Below, in pieces: positions 18,373 to 26,121 of a stretch of DNA of 46,811 bases. A program made the translations under genes and the position numbers. Positions within the stretch are counted from its first letter, which is position 1; the number at the start of each line of letters is the position of its first letter. This DNA comes from Aneurinibacillus sp. (lineage in GTDB: Bacteria; Bacillota; UBA5301; DYFA01), in the NCBI GenBank assembly GCA_020725425.1, contig DYFA01000037.1, positions 1-46,811 of the forward strand, given 5' to 3'. The notes beneath the pieces are model-generated. The model searched no databases, had not been told where the DNA came from, and was given only the letters and a program-made list of their open reading frames with translations.

Positions 18373-19786
18373 GCGCCCCCTCCTCTCCACAGGGTACCAA
18401 CGCTTGCTTCATGAGCCGCAGGGCCGCCTGCCGGTCCACCTCGGCCAGGAGGCCCGCGGCTGCCAGGAGATACTGGCGATCCAGGAAGAGCGCCGGTTTC
18501 TCCGGTTTCAGCACTTCGGGGGAGCCAGCGTCGAAGACCGCTCCCGCCAGCACCCAGGCCGGGTCCCCGGCCCGGATCACCGGGCCGCCTGTCCCGATGA
18601 CCACCCCGAGGCGCGTCAGGTCCTTTCCCTTCTGCAGGTAGGTGGCCCCGAAGGGGGTGTAGAGCGTCTCCAGCCGCCCGGCGTGGCGCTCGGTGGCCAC
18701 TTCGACGCAGGCCCGGGCCAGCGCCTGGTCGAAGGCCCGCCCCTCCGGCGTGGCGGGGAGCCGCCCCGTCGCCCGGGCCAGCTCGGCCGCCCGCTCCCGG
18801 ATGGGCGCCGCGGGATCGCCCAACAGGCGCCGGAGCCGGTCCTCCCCGATGGTCTCCACCGCCGTCGCGGCCGAGACCCGGACGCCCAGGTCGCCTTCGA
18901 CCGTGCGCTTGGCGAAGGGTTCCGGTAGTCCCTTCCAGGCCACGTTGGGCTTGGTCGGCTCCCCCTTGGCCAGCGAGTGGACGTCGGTGGTGGCACCCCC
19001 GACGTCGACCACCAGGAGCTCGCCGAGGCCGGGCTCGTCCGGCAGCCCGCGGGCCAGGAGCTCCGCCGCCTGCAACACCGCCGCCGGCGTCGGCATGACG
19101 ATGCCGCCGACGAACTCCTGCGCCACCTCCAGCCCCTTGGCGTGGACGATGCGCTCGAAGAAGAGGGTTCGGATGACCTGGCGGGCCGGCTCCACGTTGA
19201 GGCGGTCGAGTTCCGGCATCACGTTCTCGGTGCGCCGGACCTCCTTCCCCCCCCCGGTCAGGATCCGCTCCACTTCGGGGGCGGCGGACCGGTTGCCGGC
19301 CACGATCACCGGCGCCCGCAGGCCCGAACCGGCGAGGACCCTGGCGTTGTGGAGGATCACTTCCCGGTTCCCCCCGTCGGTTCCTCCGGCCAGGAGGAGC
19401 AGGTCCGGGTCGAGCGCCTCGATCTGCGCCACGTCCTCCGGGGTCAGCTCATAGGCGAACCCTTGCAGGAGCTTGGCTCCGGCGCCCAGCGCCGCCCGGC
19501 GGGCCGCTTCGACCGTCAGCTCCGGCACCAGCCCTACGGCCACCATGCGCAGCCCGCCCGCCGCCGAAGAGGCGGCGAGCTTCCGGGAGAAGTCGCCCGG
19601 CCGCAGGCCGGTCTCGGCTTCCAGCAAAGCCAGCGCCTCCCGGAGGCCGGCCATGATCCCCTCCGTCACGGTGGTCGGGGCCTGAGCGGCCCCTACAAGG
19701 CGGGGTCCCCCCGTCTCGACTGCCACCACCTTGGTGAAGGTGCTCCCGAAGTCGATCAGCAGCAGGCGTTCGCCGGTCCCTGGCAC
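18359..19786 (-). CDS. glmL: Glutamate mutase activator/reactivating ATPase, GlmL (MutL) family
   Basis: An actin/Hsp70-fold ATPase thought to reactivate cobalamin-inactivated glutamate mutase. It shows phosphate-binding loop 1 [16 protein letters not shown] near the N-terminus, a second loop [16 protein letters not shown], an adenosine-like motif [19 protein letters not shown] and the family block [19 protein letters not shown]. Length is 475, typical for the family. The start is a GTG at 19786, just after the murD TGA, with only a weak G-rich ribosome site, suggesting translational coupling. It is unrelated to the DNA mismatch-repair MutL despite the shared name. Confidence 0.92.
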   Translation of the reverse strand: MPGTGERLLLIDFGSTFTKVVAVETGGPRLVGAAQAPTTVTEGIMAGLREALALLEAETGLRPGDFSRKLAASSAAGGLRMVAVGLVPELTVEAARRAALGAGAKLLQGFAYELTPEDVAQIEALDPDLLLLAGGTDGGNREVILHNARVLAGSGLRAPVIVAGNRSAAPEVERILTGGGKEVRRTENVMPELDRLNVEPARQVIRTLFFERIVHAKGLEVAQEFVGGIVMPTPAAVLQAAELLARGLPDEPGLGELLVVDVGGATTDVHSLAKGEPTKPNVAWKGLPEPFAKRTVEGDLGVRVSAATAVETIGEDRLRRLLGDPAAPIRERAAELARATGRLPATPEGRAFDQALARACVEVATERHAGRLETLYTPFGATYLQKGKDLTRLGVVIGTGGPVIRAGDPAWVLAGAVFDAGSPEVLKPEKPALFLDRQYLLAAAGLLAEVDRQAALRLMKQALVPCGEEGAHARS

Positions 19787-19787
19787 A

Positions 19788-21155
19788 TCACAACCCCCGT
19801 ACCAGCTCGCGGAAGCGCTGCCCGCGCTCCTCGAAGTTCTGGAACATGTCGTAGCTGGCGCACGCCGGCGAGAGCAGGACCACGTCGCCCGGCTCCGCCC
19901 GCCTCGCCGCCTCCGCCACCGCCTCCGCCAGGCTTCCCACGCGGATCAGCGGCGGAATCTCCCGGTTCGACTCGGCCGCTGCCCGGCGGATGGCCTGCTC
20001 GATCAGGGCCGCCGTGGCCCCCAGGAGAACCACCGCCTTGGCCCGGTCCACCACCGCCTGGGCGAATTCGTCGAAGGGCAGCTTCTTGTCGTAGCCTCCG
20101 GCGATCAGGACGACCGGCGCCGCGAAAGAGGCGAGCCCCGCCATGGCCCGGGCGGGAGTGGTGGCGATCGAGTCGTTGTAGTAGCGGACGCCCCCCACCT
20201 CCCGCACCAGCTCCAGCCGGTGGGGCGCCCCGGTGAAGGTGGTGACAGCCTCCCGGATCGCCTCCACCCCCGCCCCGAAGAGCCGGGCGGCCAGGGAGGC
20301 GGCCAGAACGTTCTCGACGTTGTGGGCTCCCAGGAGCTTCACCTCCCCCCGGCGGCACACCTGCTCCTCCCGCCCGTCGAGCCGCAGGACGAAGTCCGCA
20401 TCCCTGAGGAAGGCGCCCTCCCCGAGTTCCTGTTGCCGGCTGAAGAAGACCGCCCGCCCCGGGCACTCCGACGCCATCTCCCGGGTGACCGGGTTGTCGT
20501 AGTTGAACACGCAGGCGTCCCGTGCGCCCTGGTAGCGGAAGATGCGCTTCTTCGCCTCGACGTACTCCTCCATCGAGGCGTGCTGGTCCAGGTGGTTGGG
20601 GGTGACGTTGGTGACCACCGCAAGACGGGGGCTCTGGGTGAGATCCTCCAGTTGGAAGCTGGAGAGCTCCAGCACCACCTTGGCCGAGGGGGGGATTCGC
20701 TCGACCTCCTCGATCAACGGCTGGCCGATGTTCCCGCCGACCCAGACCTGGTCGCCGTTGGCCTCCAGGATCCGGCCGCTCAGCATGGTGGTGGTGGTCT
20801 TGCCGCTGGAGCCGGTGATCCCCAGGACCGGCGCCCGGCACAGTTCAAAGAAGAGACGGATCTCGCTCGAGACCACCGCCCCGGCGGCCCTGGCCCGCTC
20901 GATCTCGGGGAGGTTCTTGCGCATCCCGGGAGTGAGAAAGATGAGCTCCTGCTCAGCCAGGTTGGAAAGGTACCCTGGGCCGAGCTGCAGGGCGCAGCCG
21001 GCCTCCTCCAGCTGCCGCATCCGGTCCCCCAGCTCCTCCCGGCTCTTCCTGTCGCACCCCGTGACCATCGCGCCCTTTCCCTGCAGAAAGCGGACAAGGG
21101 GAAGGTTGGCCACGCCGAGCCCCACCACGGCCACCCGCTTGCCGGCGACGTCCAC
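19788..21155 (-). CDS. murD: UDP-N-acetylmuramoylalanine--D-glutamate ligase
   Basis: Cytosolic Mur ligase that adds D-glutamate to UDP-MurNAc-L-Ala. The N-terminal Rossmann domain is VAVVGLGVANLPLVRFL. The ATP loop GITGSSGKTTTTM is at 112-124. The central ELSSFQLEDL and NVTPNHLDQHASMEEY blocks and the C-terminal IAGGYDKKLPFDEFA and LLSPACASYDMFQNFEERG blocks are all MurD-specific. The GTG at 21155 is preferred because GGAGGTG precedes it and it begins one base after the mutase S stop; an in-frame ATG at 21173 would overlap that gene by 17 nt. Its place inside a glutamate mutase operon, and not in a dcw cluster, is unusual. Confidence 0.94.
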   Translation of the reverse strand: MDVAGKRVAVVGLGVANLPLVRFLQGKGAMVTGCDRKSREELGDRMRQLEEAGCALQLGPGYLSNLAEQELIFLTPGMRKNLPEIERARAAGAVVSSEIRLFFELCRAPVLGITGSSGKTTTTMLSGRILEANGDQVWVGGNIGQPLIEEVERIPPSAKVVLELSSFQLEDLTQSPRLAVVTNVTPNHLDQHASMEEYVEAKKRIFRYQGARDACVFNYDNPVTREMASECPGRAVFFSRQQELGEGAFLRDADFVLRLDGREEQVCRRGEVKLLGAHNVENVLAASLAARLFGAGVEAIREAVTTFTGAPHRLELVREVGGVRYYNDSIATTPARAMAGLASFAAPVVLIAGGYDKKLPFDEFAQAVVDRAKAVVLLGATAALIEQAIRRAAAESNREIPPLIRVGSLAEAVAEAARRAEPGDVVLLSPACASYDMFQNFEERGQRFRELVRGL

Positions 21156-21156
21156 C

Positions 21157-21588
21157 CTACGCTTCACCTCCATCGTCCAGGCCCAGATCCCGCCGGAGAA
21201 GCGGGATGACGTCCTGCGGCAGGGTTCCGGGAGGAAACACCCGGTCGAAACCCATCGCCTTGAACTTGGCCTCCGTTTCCGCCCAGTCCTGCTTGCCCAC
21301 AACGAGGTTGCCGCCTACGTAGAGCAGGAGGTGGTCAAGGCCGGCCTCCCGGCATTTCTCCCGCAGTCCCCGGCAGTCGATCTCGCCATGCCCGTAAAGC
21401 GACGAAACGGCGATGACGTCGGCGGCGGTCTCCACGGCAGCGTGGACGAACTCTTCCTGAGAAACCAAGACGCCGAGGTTGACCACGTTGAACCCGGCGT
21501 CTCGAAAAGCGTATTCCAGAATCTTGTTCCCGATGGCGTGAACGTCGGCCCCGATTACCCCCAGCACGATAGTCTTCCGCTCTGCCAC
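21157..21588 (-). CDS. glmS: Glutamate mutase (methylaspartate mutase) sigma subunit, B12-binding
   Basis: Small cobalamin-binding subunit of glutamate mutase. It reads [19 protein letters not shown] with the DxHxxG base-off/His-on motif (Asp15, His17, Gly20), where His17 would ligate cobalt. [11 protein letters not shown] and [14 protein letters not shown] complete the B12 pocket. The GTG at 21588 is chosen by alignment with the known start (M-E-K-K-T-I-V-L-G in Clostridium); another GTG at 21612, overlapping the murI stop by 8 nt, would add eight residues. Length is 143 aa against 137 in Clostridium. The gene is separated from its partner glmE by murD and glmL. Confidence 0.93.
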   Translation of the reverse strand: MAERKTIVLGVIGADVHAIGNKILEYAFRDAGFNVVNLGVLVSQEEFVHAAVETAADVIAVSSLYGHGEIDCRGLREKCREAGLDHLLLYVGGNLVVGKQDWAETEAKFKAMGFDRVFPPGTLPQDVIPLLRRDLGLDDGGEA

Positions 21589-21604
21589 GATCGCTTCCGC
21601 CCCT

Positions 21605-22453
21605 TCAGCCACCCGCCCCAGCCGCGTTCACCCCGAGGACGGGGGAAGAGAACTCGACGCGCTCGACCGGCGGCAACGTCCGGCCGGTCAATTCGCCGGC
21701 TAGACGCCGAAAGAGCGCCGGGTCGCCCGAGGTGTAGAACCGGTCCCCCCGGCGGGGGCCGTGCCGGCGCAACTCGTGGGCCGCCAGGACCTCGCCCACC
21801 CGGCGGGCCGTCTCCACCGCCGGGTCGATGAGCGCCACTCCCCTCTCCAACTGCTCCTGCAGATGTGGCCGGAGATAGGGGTAATGAGTGCAGCCGAGAA
21901 CCAGGGTATCCGCGCCGGCCTCCCGGACCGGCTCCAGGTACTCGACCACCGCTCGGGCGGCCTCTGCCGACCCGGCCCGGCCGCTCTCTACCAGCGGTAC
22001 GAGGAGCGGACAGGCCACAGCCGTCACCTGCGCCCCCGGCAGTTCGCCCAGGATCGCCCGGACGTAGGCGCCGCTGCGCACCGTGGCCTCTGTGGCGAGC
22101 AGGCCGATCCGCCCGTTCCGGGTAGCCGCGGCCGCCGCCCGAGCCCCCGGGGTGATCACCTCGACCATCGGCACCGGAAACTCCCGCTGCATCACCGGAA
22201 AGGCCAGAGCCGACGAGGTGTTGCAGGCGAAGACGACCAGTTTGGCCCCCTGTTGCAGGAGGAACCCGATGATCTCCCGGTTGAAGCAGCGGATCTCCTC
22301 GGCGCTGCGCCCCCCGTAGGGCACCCGCGCCGTGTCGCCGACGTAGACCACCTCTTCGTCGGGGAGGTGGCGCCAGATTTCCTGGACGACAGTCAGGCCG
22401 CCCAGTCCGGAGTCGAAGACCCCAATAGGGCCGCCCGCTGAACTATTCACCAT
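21605..22453 (-). CDS. murI: Glutamate racemase
   Basis: Interconverts L- and D-glutamate for peptidoglycan using two cysteines: Cys77 in [10 protein letters not shown] and Cys187 in VLGCTHYPY. The N-terminal [13 protein letters not shown] and [12 protein letters not shown] are family signatures. Length is 282 aa. The ATG at 22453 has AAGGAG 11 nt upstream. It is the first gene of the long operon that continues through glutamate mutase subunit S and murD, with an extended -10 promoter at 22500-22508. In this context it shares the L-glutamate pool with the mutase, so it stands at a branch between cell-wall D-Glu and glutamate degradation (inference). Confidence 0.95.
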   Translation of the reverse strand: MVNSSAGGPIGVFDSGLGGLTVVQEIWRHLPDEEVVYVGDTARVPYGGRSAEEIRCFNREIIGFLLQQGAKLVVFACNTSSALAFPVMQREFPVPMVEVITPGARAAAAATRNGRIGLLATEATVRSGAYVRAILGELPGAQVTAVACPLLVPLVESGRAGSAEAARAVVEYLEPVREAGADTLVLGCTHYPYLRPHLQEQLERGVALIDPAVETARRVGEVLAAHELRRHGPRRGDRFYTSGDPALFRRLAGELTGRTLPPVERVEFSSPVLGVNAAGAGG

Positions 22454-22499
22454 CAGCTGCGATTCTCCTTTTCGGGCAAAGCTCCACTGACACTAGGTT

Positions 22500-22508
22500 A
22501 TTATATCA
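22500..22508 (-). promoter_or_regulatory. Extended -10 promoter of the murI-glutamate mutase operon
   Basis: TGATATAAT on the minus strand is TGn plus a perfect TATAAT. It lies ~47 nt upstream of the murI ATG, in an AT-rich island of the 87-bp gap. No -35 box is recognisable. Confidence 0.6.
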
Positions 22509-22540
22509 CGACCGGCAATGATGTGGGCTTACAGAAGCTG

Positions 22541-24553
22541 CTAGGGAAGGGTGGGCGGCGGCTTCGCCCCGGCGGCCCCTTCCTCCCCGGGCGTCCCGGC
22601 CGCTGAGGGCTCGGAGCGGTTACGGAAGTAGCTCATGATCCCCTCGGCGAGGGCGGCCGCCGCCTTCTGGCGGAAGACCGGGTCGGCCAGGAGCTTCTCC
22701 TCGGCGGCGTTGGAGAGGAAGGCCACCTCGGCCAGGACTGCAGGCATGGTGGCCTCCCGCACCACCACGAAATCCCTGGTCGGCCGGGCTGACCGGTCGA
22801 GGAGCTTGAGCGCTTCCACCAGCTTCTTTTGGACCTCGAGCGCCAACTCCCGGGAGCCGGGGCGGTCGGGATGGTAGTAGGTCTCCGTGCCGGACTCGTA
22901 GTTTTTGGGGTTGGCGTTGGCGTGGATGCTGAGGAAGGCCGCCGCACCCAGGCTGTTGGCCGCGCGGGGCCGCTCGTAGAGCGGAACGAAGACGTCGGAT
23001 TCCCGGGACAGGGCCACCTCCGCTCCGGCCTCCACCAGGAGCTGGCGCAGGCGGAGGGCGAGATCGAGGTTGAGCTCCTTCTCCATGAGGCCGGAGGATC
23101 CGGTGGCGCCGGGGTCGGCCCCGCCGTGGCCCGGGTCGAGGAAGATCAACTTCCGGTAAACGGGCGAGCGGCTCACCTCCACCACCGCTTCCGCCCCCTC
23201 GCCCGGCAAGACCTGGTGACCGACGTAGTACGGGAGGTCGACTCCCCAGCGGACAGTGCCGGGTCCCGCCTCGAGGAGGCGCAACCGCTCCACTGTGCCG
23301 TCGCCGACCGGCACCTCGACAGCCAACCCCTCGCTCACCGCCTCCGGCAGGTCGAGTTCCAACCGCCCGGCGCGCCGGTCGACCAGCACTGTAGGTGTGG
23401 CCGCCACTGCCAGTTTGAGGCGGAGTCGGGTGCGGTCTTTGAACGTCTGATGGGTGACCTGGATCACCCGGTTCAGCAGGTGGAGCTTCAGAGTCGCTTC
23501 CTGTTCCTGTACTTCCCCTGGAGCGGCGGGTTCCTCCGCCCAGGCCAATGGCCCCTCGAGATCGGCTACGACCCGCACGGTCTGGGGATCCAGTTGCCCC
23601 AGGCGGAGGCCGTATACCCACGAATCGCTCAAGGGGATACGGGACGGGGCGGCCAGCGCCGCCCCCGGCAGGTCGAGGACGAGGCGGTCAGGGTCGGGCA
23701 GCCGGTATACCTTGGGTTGGAGGGGGGCGGTGCTCCGGACGACGAGCAGCCGGCGCCCTCCGTCGATCACCAGCTCGGCGGCCCGGACCTGCGGTGGGAA
23801 GACCACGCTCAGCCGGTGGTCGGCGGGAGTGAGCACATAGGGCATCTCCCGGCCCAGGGTCACCGTAAGCCGCACCGTGTCCCGGCGCTCCTGTTTCCAG
23901 GCGACCTCCCGTACCAGGGGATCACCGGTGGGAAGAACCCCGTCAGGGATCGCCAGCCGGGCGGCCGGCAGGTCGACGACCAGCCGGAGCGGATCGCGCT
24001 TCAGGGTCGCAGTGGCGCTCGGTGGGCGGTTGCCTTCGATGAGGACTTGGGGCCGGCCGTCGATCAGGGCGTAGCGGACGTCAGTCACGGCGTACTCCGG
24101 GGCCCGGATCTCGACCCTTCGTTTGGCCGACGAGTAACTCACCTCAAAGTCCAGGATGTCCGAGAGAAAGCGGAGCGGGACCACGGTGCGCCCGCTGATG
24201 CTCTGGGCGGGTTCGGTCAGCTTGAAACTGCGCCCGTCGACCAGGCCGACCTTGCTCCCGAGGGGAAGGTAGATCGCTTTCCCGAAGACCTCGATCCGGA
24301 CAGTGCGGGTCTCCTCCAGCCAGCTGAGGGAGAAGTGCAACTGCTCGGCCAGGACGTAGAGCGGCATGAAAACGACCCCGTTGACCATGACTGCCCGGCC
24401 CTCGTCGGTCACCGGTCGACCGTTGACCATCGTCTCCAGAGGGGTGGGAGACGGGGCAGCTGGCGCTCCCCTTCCCGGCACCGCCAGGAAGAGCAATACC
24501 ATTAGGGAGAGCAGAAAGGCTGGTGCGGCTAGGCGGTGAAAAGCCAGGAACAT
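22541..24553 (-). CDS. Exported N-acetylmuramoyl-L-alanine amidase with copper-amine-oxidase-like and AMIN domains
   Basis: Cleaves the amide bond between MurNAc and the peptide in peptidoglycan. Order: a signal peptide (hydrophobic core FLLSLMVLLFLAVPG, about 13-27); a stalk domain like the copper amine oxidase N-terminal domain (VNGVVFMPLYVLAEQL, RTVVPLRFLSDIL, about 40-150); two to three AMIN-type repeats (DPLRLVVDLPAARL, DRLVLDLPGAAL, RRAGRLELDLPEAV); then Amidase_3 from ~468. Zinc ligands are His476 (DPGHGG), a Glu near 491 (MEKELNLD) and His544 (SIHANA); catalytic Glu609 is in LAEVAFLSN. The 670-aa length is long for the family because of the N-terminal modules. The ATG at 24553 puts the signal peptide at the N-terminus; ATG 24586 is possible. 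It is divergent from the protease gene across the repeat array. Confidence 0.92.
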   Translation of the reverse strand: MFLAFHRLAAPAFLLSLMVLLFLAVPGRGAPAAPSPTPLETMVNGRPVTDEGRAVMVNGVVFMPLYVLAEQLHFSLSWLEETRTVRIEVFGKAIYLPLGSKVGLVDGRSFKLTEPAQSISGRTVVPLRFLSDILDFEVSYSSAKRRVEIRAPEYAVTDVRYALIDGRPQVLIEGNRPPSATATLKRDPLRLVVDLPAARLAIPDGVLPTGDPLVREVAWKQERRDTVRLTVTLGREMPYVLTPADHRLSVVFPPQVRAAELVIDGGRRLLVVRSTAPLQPKVYRLPDPDRLVLDLPGAALAAPSRIPLSDSWVYGLRLGQLDPQTVRVVADLEGPLAWAEEPAAPGEVQEQEATLKLHLLNRVIQVTHQTFKDRTRLRLKLAVAATPTVLVDRRAGRLELDLPEAVSEGLAVEVPVGDGTVERLRLLEAGPGTVRWGVDLPYYVGHQVLPGEGAEAVVEVSRSPVYRKLIFLDPGHGGADPGATGSSGLMEKELNLDLALRLRQLLVEAGAEVALSRESDVFVPLYERPRAANSLGAAAFLSIHANANPKNYESGTETYYHPDRPGSRELALEVQKKLVEALKLLDRSARPTRDFVVVREATMPAVLAEVAFLSNAAEEKLLADPVFRQKAAAALAEGIMSYFRNRSEPSAAGTPGEEGAAGAKPPPTLP

Positions 24554-24632
24554 CGCCGGGTATCCGCTCCTCTGCAGGCTCGTCATCCGTGAGGCTTCGA
24601 CCCGGCCCGGCGATTTCCTTTATGCAAAAAAG

Positions 24633-25030
24633 GCCTGCAACGACCTTTGCTCGGGCTGCCGCAGATCCCTACAGAACCGGCTGCAACCTTTCGGCTGCAA
24701 CCGATCCTCACGGAACCTACGACAACCGTTGCTCGACCATTACGGATACCTACGGAGCCTGTGACAACCTCTCGGCTGCCACAGACCCCTGAGCCATCGT
24801 GACCAGGTGGACGGATACGGCACCCGTAATGATCTTAGCTCGACTGCCGTGAATCCCTGACGAGCCTGCAGCGACCGAACGGGCCACTGCAGACCCGGCG
24901 CGGAACCCACGACAATCTGCCCGCCGGCTACTGCAAACCCCGGAGAGCTTGCAGCAACCTTTGGCCGACCAATACAGAGCCCGTAAAAGGACCCTGTATT
25001 GATCTGGGCTCGGCCGCTGCAGACCTCATC
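24633..25030. repeat. Degenerate tandem repeat array, ~41-bp period, about ten units
   Basis: Unit starts read by eye are 24633, 24677, 24716, 24757, 24793 (partial), 24823, 24864, 24906, 24947 and 24992; unit lengths are 44, 39, 41, 36, 30, 41, 42, 41, 45 and 39. A typical unit on the plus strand runs GCCTGCAACRACCTTT, then GCTCGGCTGC, then YRCAGAYCCC, then TACGGA. The best pair is unit 1 with unit 6, which share CTT-GCTCG-CTGCCG-ATCCCT in register. The period is not a multiple of three and no frame gives a periodic protein, so it is noncoding. It fills most of the 560-bp divergent gap between the amidase and protease genes. TATACT at 25031-25036 sits at its edge on the plus strand but lacks a -35 partner. 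Confidence 0.7.
24970..25001. other. Inverted repeat inside the last array units
   Basis: CAATACAG (24970-24977) and CTGTATTG (24994-25001) are perfect inverted 8-mers around a 16-nt loop at the junction of units 9 and 10. The other units do not carry it. No T-tract follows, so it could be a protein-binding palindrome or RNA hairpin. Confidence 0.45.
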
Positions 25031-25147
25031 TATACTCTCTCCCGCTTTTCTTGCCTGCATCCCTGCCACTTGCTCACTCCTCTGGCAGGAATTGCCGGAC
25101 ACTCCCGGAAATAACTTCCCCACGAAGGTCGGAAGGAGGCTGACGCC

Positions 25148-26119
25148 ATGGAAAAGCTGGCCAGGATTGCCGAAGAGCGACGGGAGGAGCTCTTCGCCCT
25201 GCCCAACGTAGTTGGCGTGGCGGTGGGATACAAGCGGCGGGGCGGGGCCGTAACCGACCAGCCCTCAGTAGTGGTCCTGGTGCGGAAAAAGGTTCCCTTG
25301 GCTCAACTGGCACCGGATGAGGTCATCCCGTCAGAGGTCGAGGGGGTTCCGACCGACGTAGTGGAGGTCGGCGACCTCAAGGCTCTGGAAGCGCTGCCCG
25401 AGGAGCCTGACCCGGAGGCCCACCGGCGAAAGCTCCGGCCGGCGCGTCCCGGCATCAGCATCGGGCACTTCCGGGTCACTGCGGGGACCCTGGGAGCGGT
25501 GGTCTACGACCGGGAGTCCGGAGAGCCGCTGATCCTCTCGAACAACCACGTGTTGGCCAACAGCCAGACCCCGCGCGGTCGCCGGGCGGCTATCGGCGAT
25601 CCGGTTTACCAGCCCGGGCCATACGACGGAGGAACTGCCGCCGATACCTTGGCCACCCTCCACCGCTACGTTCCGTTGCGTTTTCCGACCCGCCGCCCGG
25701 CTGCTGCCTCCCGGTCAGCCGCTCCGGCTCTGAACCAGGTGGACGCCGCCGTCGCCCGGCCCCTCTCGCCCGAGCTGTTGCGGCCGGAGATCCTCGGCCT
25801 GGGCCAGCTGACCGGGACTGCGGCGGCGGAACTGGAGATGCCGGTCCGGAAGAGCGGACGGACGACCGGCTGCACCAACGGGAAGGTGACCGCACTGCAC
25901 GCCACCCTCCGGGTGGGATACGGAGAGGGCCGGACGGCCACCTTCGTCGATCAGATCGTACTGGAACCGATGTCCCAGGGGGGCGACTCAGGCTCTCTGG
26001 TCATCGACGCCGCCGGCCGGGCGGTGGGGCTCCTCTTCGCCGGCTCGCCTTCGGCGACCATTGCCTCGCCCATCGCCGCTGTCCTGGAAAGCCTCCGGGT
26101 AACCTTCAGCGCGCCGTAA
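25148..26119 (+). CDS. Trypsin-like serine protease without signal peptide
   Basis: A 323-residue protein with a chymotrypsin-fold protease domain. The triad is His134 (LSNNHVLAN), Asp199 (NQVDAAVARP) and Ser281 (GGDSGSLV). It is preceded by a ~100-residue N-terminal domain (NVVGVAVGYKRRGG, PSVVVLVRKKVPLAQL, VIPSEVEGVPTDVVEVG) of the kind found in bacterial NAL1-like trypsin-domain proteins. No signal peptide or membrane helix is visible, so it should be cytoplasmic, or in the mother cell or forespore. The ATG at 25148 has GGAAGGAGG eight bases upstream. It stands alone on the plus strand, divergent from the cell-wall amidase and convergent with the GGDEF gene. Substrate is unknown. Confidence 0.85.
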   Translation: MEKLARIAEERREELFALPNVVGVAVGYKRRGGAVTDQPSVVVLVRKKVPLAQLAPDEVIPSEVEGVPTDVVEVGDLKALEALPEEPDPEAHRRKLRPARPGISIGHFRVTAGTLGAVVYDRESGEPLILSNNHVLANSQTPRGRRAAIGDPVYQPGPYDGGTAADTLATLHRYVPLRFPTRRPAAASRSAAPALNQVDAAVARPLSPELLRPEILGLGQLTGTAAAELEMPVRKSGRTTGCTNGKVTALHATLRVGYGEGRTATFVDQIVLEPMSQGGDSGSLVIDAAGRAVGLLFAGSPSATIASPIAAVLESLRVTFSAP

Positions 26120-26121
26120 GG

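Noticed and set aside
22829-24505. 558-codon plus-strand open frame opposite the amidase gene
   Set aside because: Shadow of the amidase reading frame; no ribosome site and no recognisable domain.
24633-25030. CRISPR array
   Set aside because: The units diverge along their whole length and no constant repeat alternates with unique spacers; no cas genes are in the window.
24740-25123. 127-codon minus-strand ORF covering most of the repeat array
   Set aside because: The protein shows no matching periodicity, has no ribosome site, and the array period is not a multiple of three.
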